NCBI GenBank assembly: GCA_002412545.1
Contig: DHVG01000014.1
Span: forward strand, 32,865-96,864
DNA from: Elusimicrobia bacterium UBA5214
GTDB lineage: Bacteria; Elusimicrobiota; UBA5214
Reading direction: 5' to 3'
Length of the DNA stretch: 64,000 nt
Part shown: piece after piece, positions 43,901 through 58,900 of the stretch
Layout: each line of letters begins with the position of its first letter
Position numbering within the stretch: position 1 is the stretch's first letter
Notes under the pieces: generated by a model
Database searches by the model: none
What the model saw: only the letters and a program-made list of their open reading frames with translations
Told to the model about the DNA's origin: nothing
Position numbers and translations under genes: made by a program

Positions 43901-46900
43901 AACTTCAAGGAACCGCCAATGATGCCAAAGGTATCCCGACAAACAGTGTCTATTATGCTTTACAAGAATATCCGAATGGACCATGGTGGAATGGTTCGAC
44001 TTTCAGTGTTACCGGAGCCAGTCCCAACTGGCTGAAAGCGAACAATTCGCAAGATCAAGGGACAATCAGCTGGTCAACCGGGACGATTAGTTACCAGAGT
44101 AATTATCGTTATACCCTAATTTCCAGGGCAGTAGATATTGCTGGCAGCACTGGTCCGGTAAGCAGTGGAGTAACTTTTACTTATGATACTTCTTCACCGA
44201 CCGCAAGCGTATTGATGCCACCTACCGGGACACCAGCATATCAGTCTTTACCGACCCTCTCGGGTGCTTGGAGTGAGAATACTAACGGACAGGTAATTAC
44301 GGTAAAGGTTAAGATCCAGCGTTTCAATGATAGTTGGTATTATACTGGTAGTGGTGCGGTTTGGAGTGAGAATGAAGTATGGATAACTACCTATTCCGCA
44401 GTACCGGTAGGTTTCTGGTCAAGTACGTGGACCTGGACGATACCTACTGGGCAGGGGTACTTCTGGGAGAGTGGGAAGAAATATATAATTGTTGCCAAAG
44501 CGTTAGATAAAGCGGGTAATGAACAGGACAGTTTCACTGCGGGCACTTCTTCTAATGCCTTCATTTGTGACCGTGATTTACCGACCAGTGGAGTAAGTAT
44601 CCCCAATCAGCAATGGGTGCAGAGTTTAACTACAATTTCTGGTACTGCCAGTGACCCGAACAGTCCGTATAATGCAGGAGTGAATGGTGGGCTGAGTGAA
44701 GTAAAATTAGTTATTTCCCGGCTTGTGGGAGCGAATACTGAATACTTTAATGGTTCAGATTGGGCAGGTGCTCGGGATACAGTGACCGTAACCGCAGTAA
44801 GTCCACCGAACTTTAGTTCTTGGTATTATGCGGCAATCTGGAACAAATGGACAACTGATCTTAAACATACAATTGCGACCTATGCTATGGATAAGATTGG
44901 TAATCTCCAGACCACTCCGGGTAGTTATGTGGTAATTTATGATACTACACCACCTACCTCTAAGGTTAATTTACCCAATGACAATACCTTAAGCAGTATC
45001 CCGCAGATTAGTGGTACAGCGAATGGTGAATTATCCGGGTTAGAGAAAGTGAACTTAAAGATTGAAGATTTAAGCAACAATTATACCTGGACTGGTTCAT
45101 CCTGGAGTGTGGATACAAATTGGTTGACCAGTAGTGGAGGTAGTGGCAGTGGGACGAATGTAGAATGGTCAACCAGTCCGGCGGTAAGTTGGACCAGTGG
45201 TAGAGAGTATCGTATAGTTTCAAGGGCAAAAGACCGTGCAGCTAACTATGATACGCTCTTATCGACCTTTACGGTAATCTATGATACGCATAGTCCGACA
45301 GTAGTGATAAATTTACCTACCACAGAAGGTGAGAGTTACAGTGAGAGCAAACCACTGAGTATGCTCAGTGGTACAGCGGTAGATAATCCTTCCGGTGTAA
45401 ACAGTAGTATTGATAAAGTAGAGATAAAATTATCTTCTGGCAGTTATTACTGGACCGGTTCATCCTGGACAACGAATGATACCTGGATAAGGATGAACCA
45501 GAGTGGCAGTCCGACGGTAAGTTGGTCAACTGGTACATTACCTGCCTGGTCAGATGGGGTAACCTATCAGTTAAATGTACGTGTTTATGATCAAGCGGGC
45601 AATTTAGTTACTGGGACAAGGAGTTTCAAGTATGACACGCAGGCACCGATATCCAGGATACAAGTACCAACTAAAGAGTATTACCGGGAGAACGAATTAA
45701 CGCTAATTTCGGGTACAGCAGCGGATGTAGGAGTTGCGGGGATAGATCGGGTAATGGTGCGGGTCTCAAGTGGTGCATATGACTGGAGTGGTTCAAGTTG
45801 GGGAGCAGGGACAATCTGGTTGAGGATGAACCAGACGAATCCTCCTGAACCAATCACCTGGTCAACCGGTACACTACCGGTCTTAAGTGATGGTGCGGAA
45901 TACATTGTGCGTTCTCGTGCTTATGATAAAGGTGAGAACTATCAGGCAACGGATTCAACTTATGCTTTCAAGTATGATACTAGCAAACCAACCGTGGTAA
46001 TCACTAAACCGGGTTCTGCTTATGACCGTAGTGTACCTACAATCTCGGGAACCGCATACGACCCTCCACGGGGAAGAGTAAACCGAGTTGAATTAAGAAT
46101 CTGGAGTGTTGGTAATTCACGCTGGTTTGATAGAGCAGAGGATAAGTGGAGTACCACTTGGAATAATGAAATTAACCATGCGGATTTAGCCTGGTTTGTG
46201 GTGACCAATACTTCCACCTGGGAAGTTTGGTATGCAACATTTACTAAATGGACTGATGGCTATGATTACAAACTCCATAGTCGTGTTTATGATGAAGTCG
46301 GAAATTATTCTACTACCTATTCAACAAGGGAATTCCGTTATGATTCTCTCTCACCACAGATAACCGTTACCAATCCGGCGAATAATACCTATGTCAGCAC
46401 ATTTACCGTAATTTCCGGTGAAGCGAGCGACCCTGGAAATTCCGGGGTAAGTTCTCGCTATGTAGCCATCCGCAATAATCAAACGATGCAATGGTGGGGT
46501 GGAGGTTCATTTAATCAGTCCGGCCTATATGACATTGATGTCGGTGCAGGTGAAGGTTCCTGGACTTATCCGGTTTTGAAACCTTCGGACTTAAACAGTG
46601 GTGCTTCCTATTACATTACTACTAAAGGACAAGATGGTGCAGGGAACATCAGAGATTGGTTCAATGTTGATTCTTCAACTTTTGTTTTTGATAAGACAAA
46701 ACCAGTATCAGCGGTTACTTTACCGGCACCGGCAGTAGAATTTTACTCTTCTTTACCGACAATTTCGGGAAACTCTTCTGACCCTTACGAAGTGCCAGAA
46801 CGACCTTTAGTTAGCGGAGTAAGAAAAGTTGAACTAACTATCCGAGATAATACTTCCGGACAAACGGAATACAATAAATACTGGAATGGTTCAGCTTGGG

Positions 46901-49900
46901 ATACTACAGTTACTACTTTCCCTGCACTTACTACTGATAATTGGGCAACTTGGTATTCTACCGGCACTACTCTTCCGTTAGGTAATGCCTGGAAACAGGG
47001 ACATCAATACCATATTCGTGCTTGGGCTTATGATAAGGCATTACCTTTACCGGGGAATCTTCAAGACCCGGTGGCGGAGAAATACTTTAAGTATGATTCT
47101 TCCGCACCGAGAGCATTTATTGTTTCTCCAGTTAATAATGATAAATATCGCGAACTAACTGCAATTAGTGGCACGGCACTGGATTATCCTTTAGCACCGT
47201 TATCTCGTAGTGACCTTGATAAGGTAGAACTTTTGATTACTCGTGTTGAAGATGGCTGGCAATGGACGAGTTCTTCTTGGACAAATGTCGGTACCTGGTG
47301 GCAGGCAATTACTCCAACCGTAGGTGGTGACTGGGACTACAATGACTTATCCGGTGCCTGGCAATCGGGTAAACAGTATAACATTTCCGTGCGTGCTTAT
47401 GATAAATTAAACAATTACCAATCCCCACCCACGACCAATACTTTCACTTTTGACAATACGGCACCGGTATCTTCTGTCAGTCGTCCGGAACAAGGTAAAG
47501 GGTATTCTACTGCTGACCCACTCTCTACAATTTCTGGGACGGCTTACGATGCTACCACTGGTGTGAATAATGTCCAAATTTCAGTTAAAATCTTTAACTG
47601 GAATGGAAGCGGGTATCAAGCCGGACAAAACAGGTACTGGGAGTGGTATAGTAGTTCGGGTGGGTTTACCGCTTCCGAATCTGTTGAAATTTGGCGACAA
47701 ACAACAATTTATGAAGTTACCGGTAGCACAGTTAAATGGCGGTTTACGGATATTTCTTCTACTACCTGGCCTACACCGTATGGTTATCTTATCCGCACCA
47801 AAGCAACGGATAATACGGCTAATGTGGAGTCACCTTTACCCCGTAATTTCAGTATTGATAATAGTCCACCGCAATCAGCTATCCAGTACCCGTCGGCTCC
47901 AAGTTATAGAACCATTGCTATCATTTCCGGAACTGCCGAAGATAGTCCTTCAGGAATCAGTAAAGTAGAACTACAAATCTGGGCGGAGAGCGGTTCACAG
48001 GCAGGTAAATATTGGTATCACAGTGCACAGGATTGGATTAGTGGTTCCACCTGGGTTCCGACTGCGGTTACTGCCTACGACACCACTGCCACTTGGACTT
48101 ATACAAATGTGCCGGCGAATTGGCCACCGAGTGGTGGATATTATCGTATCTGGTCAAGAGCAAAAGATACCGCAGGGAATACGGAAACACCAACAACTGA
48201 AGAATATGTAAGATTCTCTGCGGATAATCAGGTACCGCAACCTTTAATTCAACGACCTCAACATAATACTGGTTACAGTCCTTCTAAACCGTTGAGTACA
48301 ATTTCCGGTACCGCAATTGATGATTTTGGCGGGATAAAAGAAGTAAGAATAAGAATCCAGAGGTTAAGCGACGGTAATTACTGGGATAATTCAGGTTTTT
48401 CTCCCGGGTATACCGGGGATGAACTGATAGTGTGGCGTGTAGCGTACAGTACTGACCAGGCAGAAGTTCTTGGTCCGGTAACCTGGCAATTGCCGCATTC
48501 GGAAGGTGGCAATGTCCCCAACTGGGGAGCCGGGGAGGCATACAATATATTAGCACGGACAGAAGATTATGGTGGGAATAAGTCAACCTTTACGGTTAGT
48601 GTAAATTCTAATACATTTACCTGGGATAGCGCAGCACCAGAAATAGTAATCAATAAACCATTAACCTCAGCAACTACACCGGTCTATTCGGCGATGACGG
48701 CCATTTCCGGCACCGCGATAGATAAACCAGATGCGCCATTGTATAACTCCGGTGTTGCCGAGAACTGGCTGAGAATATATTATTTGTCTGCGGGGGCAAC
48801 TTATTTCTGGAATGGGACAGAATTTTCTTCCTGGTCATATTCAGCTAACGGTATTTTACTTACCGGAACAACCAATTGGTATCATACCGATACCGAATTC
48901 CAGGAAGGTTCAGCATGGACGAATGGAACACTTTATTATGTCTCCGCACGGAGTAAAGATAATGCGGATAACTGGAGTTCCTGGATAACGAATACCTTCA
49001 TTTACGATACGCAAGCGCCGAACATTGTAATCAACTTGCCGGTTGGTGGTAAATCATATAAGAATCTATCACAAATAACCGGTACTGCTACGGATACACA
49101 TTCACGGGTGAAAAAAGTAGAACTTGCCATTCGTGATTTAACCTATCCAAATACATATTATACCGGTTCAACCTGGATATACAGTTCTGAAGATGTCTGG
49201 TTTGATATCGGTACATTTGCCGAAGCACCGAATGTCACCTGGGTATGGAATGTTCCTACACCAGCAACAACCTGGACTGATGGGAGAACATATAATATCC
49301 GTGCACGAGCATTTGATGCGGCAATAAATACTTCAACAGTTGCTGGACCTTGGTCGTTTAAAGATGATAAAACGCCACCTTCAACAAGAATTACTCCTTA
49401 TCCGGAAAATAATAAATACTATGCAAACATCTTGACCATTTCGGGCACGGCAGAGGATACTACTGCTGGAATAAAGCGGATCTCGGTGCAACTGAAACGT
49501 GATGCCGATGGATATACCTGGGATACCTCTACTAATGCATGGAAATCAGGAGAATACTGGTTTAACCTGAATTATAATGAACCCTATCAGAGTGCACAGA
49601 GCTGGACAGTAGCGGTGACCACTACCGATAACCAAGGTAGTCCGACCTGGGGGGATGGATTAAAATACAAAATTTATTCAAAAGCAGCTGACGGTGTGGT
49701 CAATGTTAACCAGGAAGAAACGACATTTGAAGCAGGTCGCAACCTTATCACTTTAGATGTTGACCGACAAGTATCGTTATTTACTGTGCAAACACCATTG
49801 AACAATACTTATTATCGCTCATTACCGACGATTTCCGGGACCTGCCAGGACCAAGGTCCAGCCGGAGTGAAAGAAGTATATGTCGCCGTGCGGGTAGAAG

Positions 49901-52900
49901 GAGGCAATTTCTGGGGTGGTTCTGCGTTTGACAGTGATAATCCGGGAGTTAATCCGAATGCTTGGCGTCCGGCAACCTTATCGTCCGGAGCAACCTTCTG
50001 GTATTTTACGGAGACGGGTGCAGCCTGGATTTCCGGTGGTAAGTATAGAATGTTCTTAAAAGTTGTAGATAACGGAGGTAGTGTTAATCAACAGACAAAC
50101 TGGACATCGGGTGGTAATTTCTTCCGGGTTGACTGGACCGCACCGATGTCTCGGGTGGTTAATCCAGCAAGTAGTGATTATCGGAACACGGGACTGATAA
50201 CGATTAGCGGTACTTGTAGTGATGGTGTAGGTGTTGGTGTAGAACGAGTGAGATTGTATATCAAACGAACAGAAGATGGGGAATACTGGTCACCGACTTC
50301 TTCTGGTTGGTCATCTTCGGTAGATTTCTATTCTATTGTTCCTACTGGTTCACCACCGGACCAGCAATGGGAACAGGATGTGAGCGGTGTTTCCTGGAAA
50401 ACCGGATATAAGTACGAGATACAATCAATAGCCAGAGATGCGGTTACTGAACCATCACCCGCATACAACTATGAAGTTAATTGGTCAACCAATGTGTATT
50501 ATTATGACACTACATTCCCAGTATCTAAAATTGGCTTACCGGAGAATAATTCCTGGAAAAAGACACTTAGTCAAATTACCGGCACGGCTAATGACCCAAC
50601 GATTACTGACCCTTCAGTAGGTGTTCCGGGGACACCTTCGGACATCCAAAAGGTAGAAATTTCTATCAAACGACATTCGGATGGGAAATACTGGACCGGT
50701 AGTTCGTTCAGTGTAAGTGAAGTTTTCTGGAGTTCAACTACCGTAAGTCAGATTGTCCCTACTTCTCACACTTGGACATATTCAATGCTCAATTCTTACT
50801 GGACGAATAATAGTTCTTACACAATTGTTAACCGTGCTTATGATAAAGCCAGCAATCTTGCCTGGGGAACGACTAACTACTTCATCTTTGATACTTCCGC
50901 ACCAGCATCGGCAGTAACTTATCCGGCAACGCTGGGGACAGTGCCGAGTTATCCAGTTCATACGGTAATGCCCACAATTTCTGGGACTGCTTCCGATTAC
51001 GGTATTGGTGCAATTGAGCGTGTAGAAGTCCGTCTCCAGCGGATGGATAACAACCGTTACTGGTCAGCGAGCAGTGGTTGGATTGATGGTTCAACTTCTG
51101 TGGTTACAACCTGGGACGTAACCAAATGGTACTGGTCAACTACGGGTATAGATTGGATTTCTTTTGTTAATTATCAGGTGGACAGTCAAGCGTATGATAA
51201 GGCAGGTAATCCGAGTGGTTGGTCAACCGTGCGCACATTCCGTCTTGAACCGCCAAGACCAGCATCGGCAATTACTAATGTTGTACATAATAAGTCCTAC
51301 CAGTCAGTAAGTAATATCGCTGGGATAGTGAGTGAAAGTCCAGCAACTATCAGGTTAGACCTGCGGATTAAACGAGAGACCGATAATTACTACTGGTCAG
51401 ATTCTTCAGCCACCTGGGTGAATTATTCCACCTGGGTAGTGCTTACTAATCCATCGCTTAGCTGGAGTTATGGCCATGCAAATTTACAGTTTGTCCATCC
51501 GTCAAGTTATACGGTTATTTCCCGTGCCCGTAGTGACCAGCAAGTTTGGGAATTTGATGATGAGAATAATCCACCCGTCCCGGGTAGTTCGCCCAATTCT
51601 TTAACTTTCCGGGTTGATAATCAAGCACCGAATATCGTCATTAATGAGCCATCAGTAAGTTTCTATAAGAGTTTAGTGACTCTTTCCGGCACCGCAAGCG
51701 ATACACCAGCCGGGATAAAAACAATTGAAGTGAATATTAAACGTCAGGATAACCATTACTGGCGAGTTTCTAACTCTTCCTGGACAGCAAGCGAAGTATG
51801 GAATTCTACGACTTCCTTATCCGGGGGTATCTGGCAATTGGTCCTACCGAGTAATCCCTGGGTGGATGGAATAACTTACGAAATTAAAGCACGGGCGTAT
51901 GATAATTCTCTACCTACACCGGGAAATTGGGCAGTAAGTGCAGTGAAATCATTTACTTATGACCTTTCCTATCCGACCGCAACGCTCACTTATCCGCAGG
52001 CGGACTGGATAATGAGTAATATCCCGACAATTTCCGGGACAGTGAATGATTCTACTCCGGATACGCTTGGTAATCCAGTGAAAGAAATAAGAGTAACTCT
52101 TAAGGATAATAATTATCCGGTTTCACCATATTTCGCTTCCTGGCAGGATGGTGTTGGTTGGGTTCCCGGAGAAAGTGAAATTTGGAATTTAGCAATACTT
52201 TATACTTCTTCCTGGACTTATACAATGCCGGCCGCAAGTGAGATGAATAACGAACGGAGATATACTTTAGTTGTGCGTGCTGAAGATAAAGCTGGGAATA
52301 CGCAGACCACTTTTGCGGTTGGTTCTTCCTCAATTAATTTCCGGATGGATAAACAGGGGCCGACACCTTCAGTTACTTATCCTACGGTTGACCAGGCGAT
52401 TAACCCGGCAGACCCATTTGTTTTAACCGGACAATTAAGCGATAACCTTGCCGGTGGAGCGACAGTTGAACTCCAACTCACCCGTCTTGTAGATGGGAAT
52501 ACTTATTATTGGAATCCCGGAATTTCCCAGTGGACAACCGACATTTCTACTTTTGCCCCGACAACTTTTACTGGGACTGAACCGAAATACTGGACGTATT
52601 CAATAGGGAAGACAAATATTTATTCTGACCAGCAGTATAAGATTAAGGTGCGTGGTTACGATGCCGGAAGACCGAGTGGTAATTTAAGTGCTTGGAATAA
52701 TGCTGGTGCGGGAACAAATTTTGTCCTTGACTGGACACCACCAGTATCCAAAATCAATTACCCAATTAACCAATCACTAATTAACCAATTAACCCAAATC
52801 ACCGGTACGGCGAACGCTGACTTCGCTGGAATTCAGGGTGTTTCCCTTTCTATCTTGAATACAAGGACAACAGAATACTGGAGTCATTACCAGCAGAACT

Positions 52901-55900
52901 GGGTTACGGTTTCTACTTGGATTCCAGCAAATGTTACGGTTGGTCGGGGAACACAAACCTGGACTTACATTATTCCTAATACTGCTTGGACTGATGGCAC
53001 AAGATACCGTCTTGTCTCCCGCACACTTGATTTTGCCGGTAATTACGATGTTACTTTAAGTACAGTTACTTTCCTTCATGATAAGTCAGCACCGGTAACT
53101 ACAACTACTATTCCGGATAAGAACTATTATGGTGCTTCAACGAATCAGCTACCAACGATTTCCGGGACAGCAAAAGATTTACCGGATTCACCACTTTCCA
53201 ATGCGGGTTTGGAAAAGGTTGAACTGCGTATCTACAATGAAACTAACTTAAAATACTGGAATGGTTCCTCTTGGATTGACAATTCTACTTGGGTAGTAGT
53301 AAGTGGTTCAACCAGTTGGACCTATCCTGCACCGAATAATCCTCTTTGGCAGGATGGGAAAAAATATTATCTCTATTCTCGTGGATTGGACTATGCGGGT
53401 AATTTAAGTACCTGGACCACCGGATGGTTTATCTATGATACTACTTTACCGTTATCGGTTATCCGTGAACCGTTATCCGTTTATGTAAAATCATTACCGA
53501 CAATTTCGGGTAGTGCTACCGATTCCGGAACAGGTGAAAAATCTAAATTACTAAAAGTTGAAGTGGCAATTACGAGTAGCACCCTATATCATCAGGGAAA
53601 TAATTCTTGGTCATCAAGTGAGAAATGGTTTAATGTAGACACTGCAGTTGAAGGTTTAGAAAATGTGGTTTGGTATTCCACTACGGCATTACCTGCTTGG
53701 GCAACGAATACTACTTACGAGATTCGTGTTCGTGCTCAAGACCGCTCACTTAATTATCAGTTACCAATTACCAGTTACACATTCATTTACGATACCACTA
53801 AGCCGACAGTAGAAATTAAACAACCAGCATATAGTATTGTTTCTCTTCTGTCAACAATTTCCGGTACAGCTAGTGATACTTCTCCGGGTGTTCTGGATAA
53901 AGTAGAACTGCGGATTCGTAATGAATCTAATCAGAAGTATTACAGTACTTCCAGTGGACTATTTGAAATTCTGGAAGGAAACCGAGAGACCGCCTGGTTC
54001 ACCGCTCAGACTACAACCTCCTGGTCAATCTGGTATACTACCTTTACTTGGCCAGCAGAAATTGCTTATCGCATTGAAGCAAGAGCGTATGATAAAGCAG
54101 ATAATCTCTGTGTGGAATATTCTACTAAGACCTTTACTTATGATACGACAAAACCACAATCCTGGGTGAACTTACCGACAAACAATACGAGCCTGCGTGG
54201 TCTAACGACAATTTCCGGTACTTCTTCGGATACTAATGGTGTTTATCAGGTAAAATTGAGTATCCAATGTCTTTTCGATAACAAATACTGGGATAGTTCC
54301 GACTTTACCCCAACCAGTCCTTTCTGGGATGATGCGGCCGGTCAGGCACCGTGGACTTATGCTGAACTTAATGTGGGTAAACTCACCTCCGGCACCTCCT
54401 ACTATATCCAGAGTAAAGCGTTTGACAATGCTCAACCACGGAATGAAGAAATACCTGACTCGGCGCGTTCTTCACGATTTATCTGGGATGTTACTTCACC
54501 GACTTCTACGGTTACCTACCCGGTTAACCAATCACCGATTAACCAATTAACTACGATTTCCGGCACTTCTGCCGATATTTTGCCATTCAGTGGAGCACAA
54601 ATTTCGGGTATCTCAGCAGTAAAAATTTCAATTGAAGAATTGGGTGCTAATCTTTTCTGGAAATACGGAACCGGCTGGTTAAGTGGCGAGCAATGGAATG
54701 ATGCAACGGTTTATCTTTCCTCTTGGGTTTTCACCAATATTCCGACATGGCAAACTGGGAAACAATATCGGATAAAATCGCGTGCTTATGATAAAGCATC
54801 TCCGACGCCGGGTAATGACCAGTATGAGTCGGCTACTGGTGGAGGAATACAGGCCGGCTACACAATTACTTTTGATACGACTCCACCAATGGTTTTAATT
54901 CAGAAACCAGTAAATAATGGTTACTATGGTCCAAGTAATACTTTACCGACAATTTCTGGTACTGCAGTTGACCCGTTACCTTTTGTGGGTGGAGCAATTT
55001 CGGATATTAACAATGTTAGAGTTGCAATTAAACAGATTGGGGATAATTACTGGAACGGTATAAGTTTCTCTTCTGCAAGTATCAGTTGGCGAGCAACAAA
55101 ATTCCTTGCGCCGACCTGGGAATATCCGGGTGGTTTAAGTGGGGAAAATATACCTAATTGGCAGGATGGGAATAAATACGAAGTTACGGTTGAGGTCTTT
55201 GATAAAGCCGGGAATACTTCCGGACAACTTACCTATACTTTCACTTACGATGAACAACTGCCAGTTTCGGTAATTCGTCTACCTAACCGAGAATATCACA
55301 AAGCCGGTGAATTACTGACTATTTCCGGAACTGCTACTGACCCGGGTGGAGCAAATAAATCCGACTTGGAAAAAGTAGAAATTGCTATTCAAGACGAGCC
55401 GGATACCGCAGGAACGAAATATTGGAACTGGTCGGCACAATTATTTAATTTAGATACCGCTTCTTACACCACAACTAATGCCGGAACACTGACTAACTGG
55501 CAACATACTTGGTTACCTGCTTGGTTGAATGGAACAAAATATCGCATTTATTCCCGGGCTAAAGATAAAGCACAAAATTACCAGTCGCCAATTTTCTCCT
55601 TTACTTTCACTTATGATATAACACCACCGACAATCTTAATTCTTAAACCGGACTCTTTTTGGGAGAGAAGCATCCCAACAATTTCTGGTACGGCTAGTGA
55701 TACTTCTCCGGGTGTTTTGGATAAAGTGGAACTGCGGATTCGTGAAGCAAGTGGTTTACTCCGCTACTGGAATAATCCGACTCAATCCTGGGGTGGTGTA
55801 ACGGCGGAGAATGCCTGGTTTGGTTATCCCGCAATGCAAAGTCCGGACTGGACACAATGGCGTTCAACCTTCACTGCCTGGGCTAACGGTACCGACTACG

Positions 55901-58900
55901 AAACTAATGCCCGTGCCTTAGATAAAGCCGGGAATTATAGTGTTCTCTATTCCACAAAGTCCTTCCGTTATGATAGTGTTGCGCCGAAATCTTGGGTAAC
56001 TCTACCCTCAAGTAATTCAGTAATCAATACCCTTACCCAGATTACCGGTACTTCTACTGATTCTACGGTTCTGGAGTTAGGTGGTAGTGGAATAACTGAA
56101 GTACTTATTGCCATCCGAAGAAATTCGGATAACCAGTGGTGGAACGGTTCCAATGCTTTTAACCAACCAAATGCTCAGTGGTTACCGCGAAGTAATGTTG
56201 ATGATGACTGGCGTTATACTTCACTTACCAGCGATAATTTAACCACACATACTTCTTACTACATTATGACTAAAGCACGGGATAAAGCAACAAATGAAGA
56301 ATTTGAACCCGGTAATGGCCCGGTAACCTTCTGGTATGATAAGAGCGCACCAGTTTCTGCAATCAATCTACCACCAACTGATGGGATAATTTACAAAACG
56401 CTACCGACAATTTCTGGCACGGCAAGTGATACTGCACCGAATAATACCAAGACCGCTGGTCTTGCCGAGATAAAATTACAAATTCGTGATAATACTTTGT
56501 CCAAGTATTGGACTGGTACCGGATGGGATACGGCAATCTCTACAATTACGCTTACTGCCAGTGGGGAAACCTTTACCTGGACATGTTCCATTGCCGATAC
56601 TAACTGGACAACTGGGAATAATTACAGTATCAAAGTTTGGGCAGTGGACAATGTTGGGAACAGTGCGGTCAGTTCACCGGTAACCCGCACCTTTACTTTT
56701 GATAATACACCACCTGACTCTAAAGTAACCATACCGTCTTCCGGGTTGTTCTATGGTAGTTTGCCAACTATTTCCGGCACGGCTTCCGACAGTGGTCGGG
56801 GAAACAGCTCAATTGTTTCCATCCAGATAAGTATCCGTGAACAAGACGGTTCCTGGTGGAATGGTTCAACTTTCTCGGCATCTACCGAACAATGGTTCTC
56901 TACGACTACTTGGTCAGCACCGAATTGGACTTGGACTACACCGCCATTACAGACGGATAAACGTTATGTGGTCTATTCCCGCGCCAAAGATGAACCCGGT
57001 AATCAACAAACTGTTTATACCTATAACACCTTTACTTTTGATATGACTAAGCCGGTTTCTAAGATAAATCTACCAAATACTTCTTTAGTCCGTGAACTAC
57101 TGACTATTTCCGGCACCGCAATTGACCTTGGTAATTATCCGAGCGGGATAAACAAAGTAGAAATTAGTATTTATAATCTTACTGATAGCCGTTACTGGAA
57201 TGGTAGTAATTGGGATTCCACCGATGAAGTATTTCTTCTAACTGGTTACAATAGTGAGACGAAAGAATGGAAATATACAACCCTTTATTCTACTACTTGG
57301 GTCAGTGGGAAACAATACCGTATCAAGTTCTGGGCAACCGATAATGTGAACAATCTTGAAGTTCCAGAACAGGTCTTTACTTTCACTTTTGATAATGTCC
57401 CCCCGACTGTTGAACTTACTGCTTATACTGCTGGCAGTTATCTCCTAAGTTTACCGACTATTTCCGGTACCGCTTCTGACACAACTGCTGGAGTGAAACA
57501 GATAAAGATTTATATTCGTGATACTGACGCTAATCTCTACTGGACTGGTTCGGGATGGGGTGCAGCGGGCGTACTCTACTGGCGGTTAACCAATGGGACT
57601 ACATCCTGGAACTATCCAAAATCACCGGATACTTTACCGTCTTGGGAAAGCGGTAGAAAATATGAAGTTCGTCCTTGGGCAGAAGATAACGCTAATAATG
57701 TTTCTTCCGGGACAGTCAAAGCATTCTGTTTTGATAATACTAAACCGAATAGCCGGATAATCTTACCTTTGCATAGCAAATATTATAGTTCAATCCCAAC
57801 GATTTCCGGTACCGCAATTGACCCAATTCCTACCGGGCAGAGTTATGCTGCCGGAGTAAAAGAAGTCAAGATTAGTTTCAAAGATAACTATCTGAATAAA
57901 TATTGGAATGGTCTATCTTTTGGTGCCGATAGTGAGACCTGGTTACCGGTAAGTGGGACAACTACCTGGACTTATAGCGGTTATGCTGGAGCATTAGATA
58001 GTGGTCGTTCGTATACAATTGTCTCTAAATCCTGGGATAAATCAACACCGGGGAATGAAGAGATAACTTATGAAGTTAGTGTAAACACAATAACCTTTAT
58101 CTATGATGTGAGCAAGCCTACTTCGGTAGTAACCTATCCCTTAGATGGTAGGTATTACCGGAGTGCCACCTTGACGGTTATTTCTGGGACACAGGTAGAT
58201 TTAGCACCGTTCGCTGGTGCACTTGTTGCTGGGGTCCCGGCGATAGCGGGGGCAGTGAAGGTTTCCATCCAAGATTTAACTTATTCGTCAACCTATTGGT
58301 TAGATGGTACTGGTTGGGTAAGCGGCGCTGAGCAATGGAACGATGCGGTTGTCTATCCGAGTTCGTGGGTATTTACTAATCTACCGGTTTGGGAAACGGG
58401 GAGGAGATATAAAATTCGTTCCCGTGCCTATGATAAAGCCGAACCAATAGCCAATGACCAGTATGATGCGTATTCACAGGCAGGGTATACAGTTATTTTT
58501 GATATTTCAGTACCGTCAGTGTTAATTCAGACACCAGTAAATAATGGTTTTTATGGTTCAGGAGAGACACCGTTAAGCGTAATTTCTGGGACCGCAGTTG
58601 ACTATCCGTCAGCACCGTTGGTGAAGTCAGATATTGATTATGTTCGTTTACAGGTGAGATCTGGCAGTTACTACTGGGCAGGTAGTAGTTGGGTAGCAAC
58701 AGCAATCTGGTTACCGACGAACTATAGCGGGGGGAACTGGGGTTATCCGGGAGGATTATCTGGACAGAATATGCCTACATGGAGTGACCAGACAGAGTAT
58801 ACAATTATTGCCGAAGCGCTTGACAAAGCGGGGAATAGTTCCGGACAGTTAACTTATACTTTCATTTACGATACTTCAGTTCCCACCAGCAGAATAACCT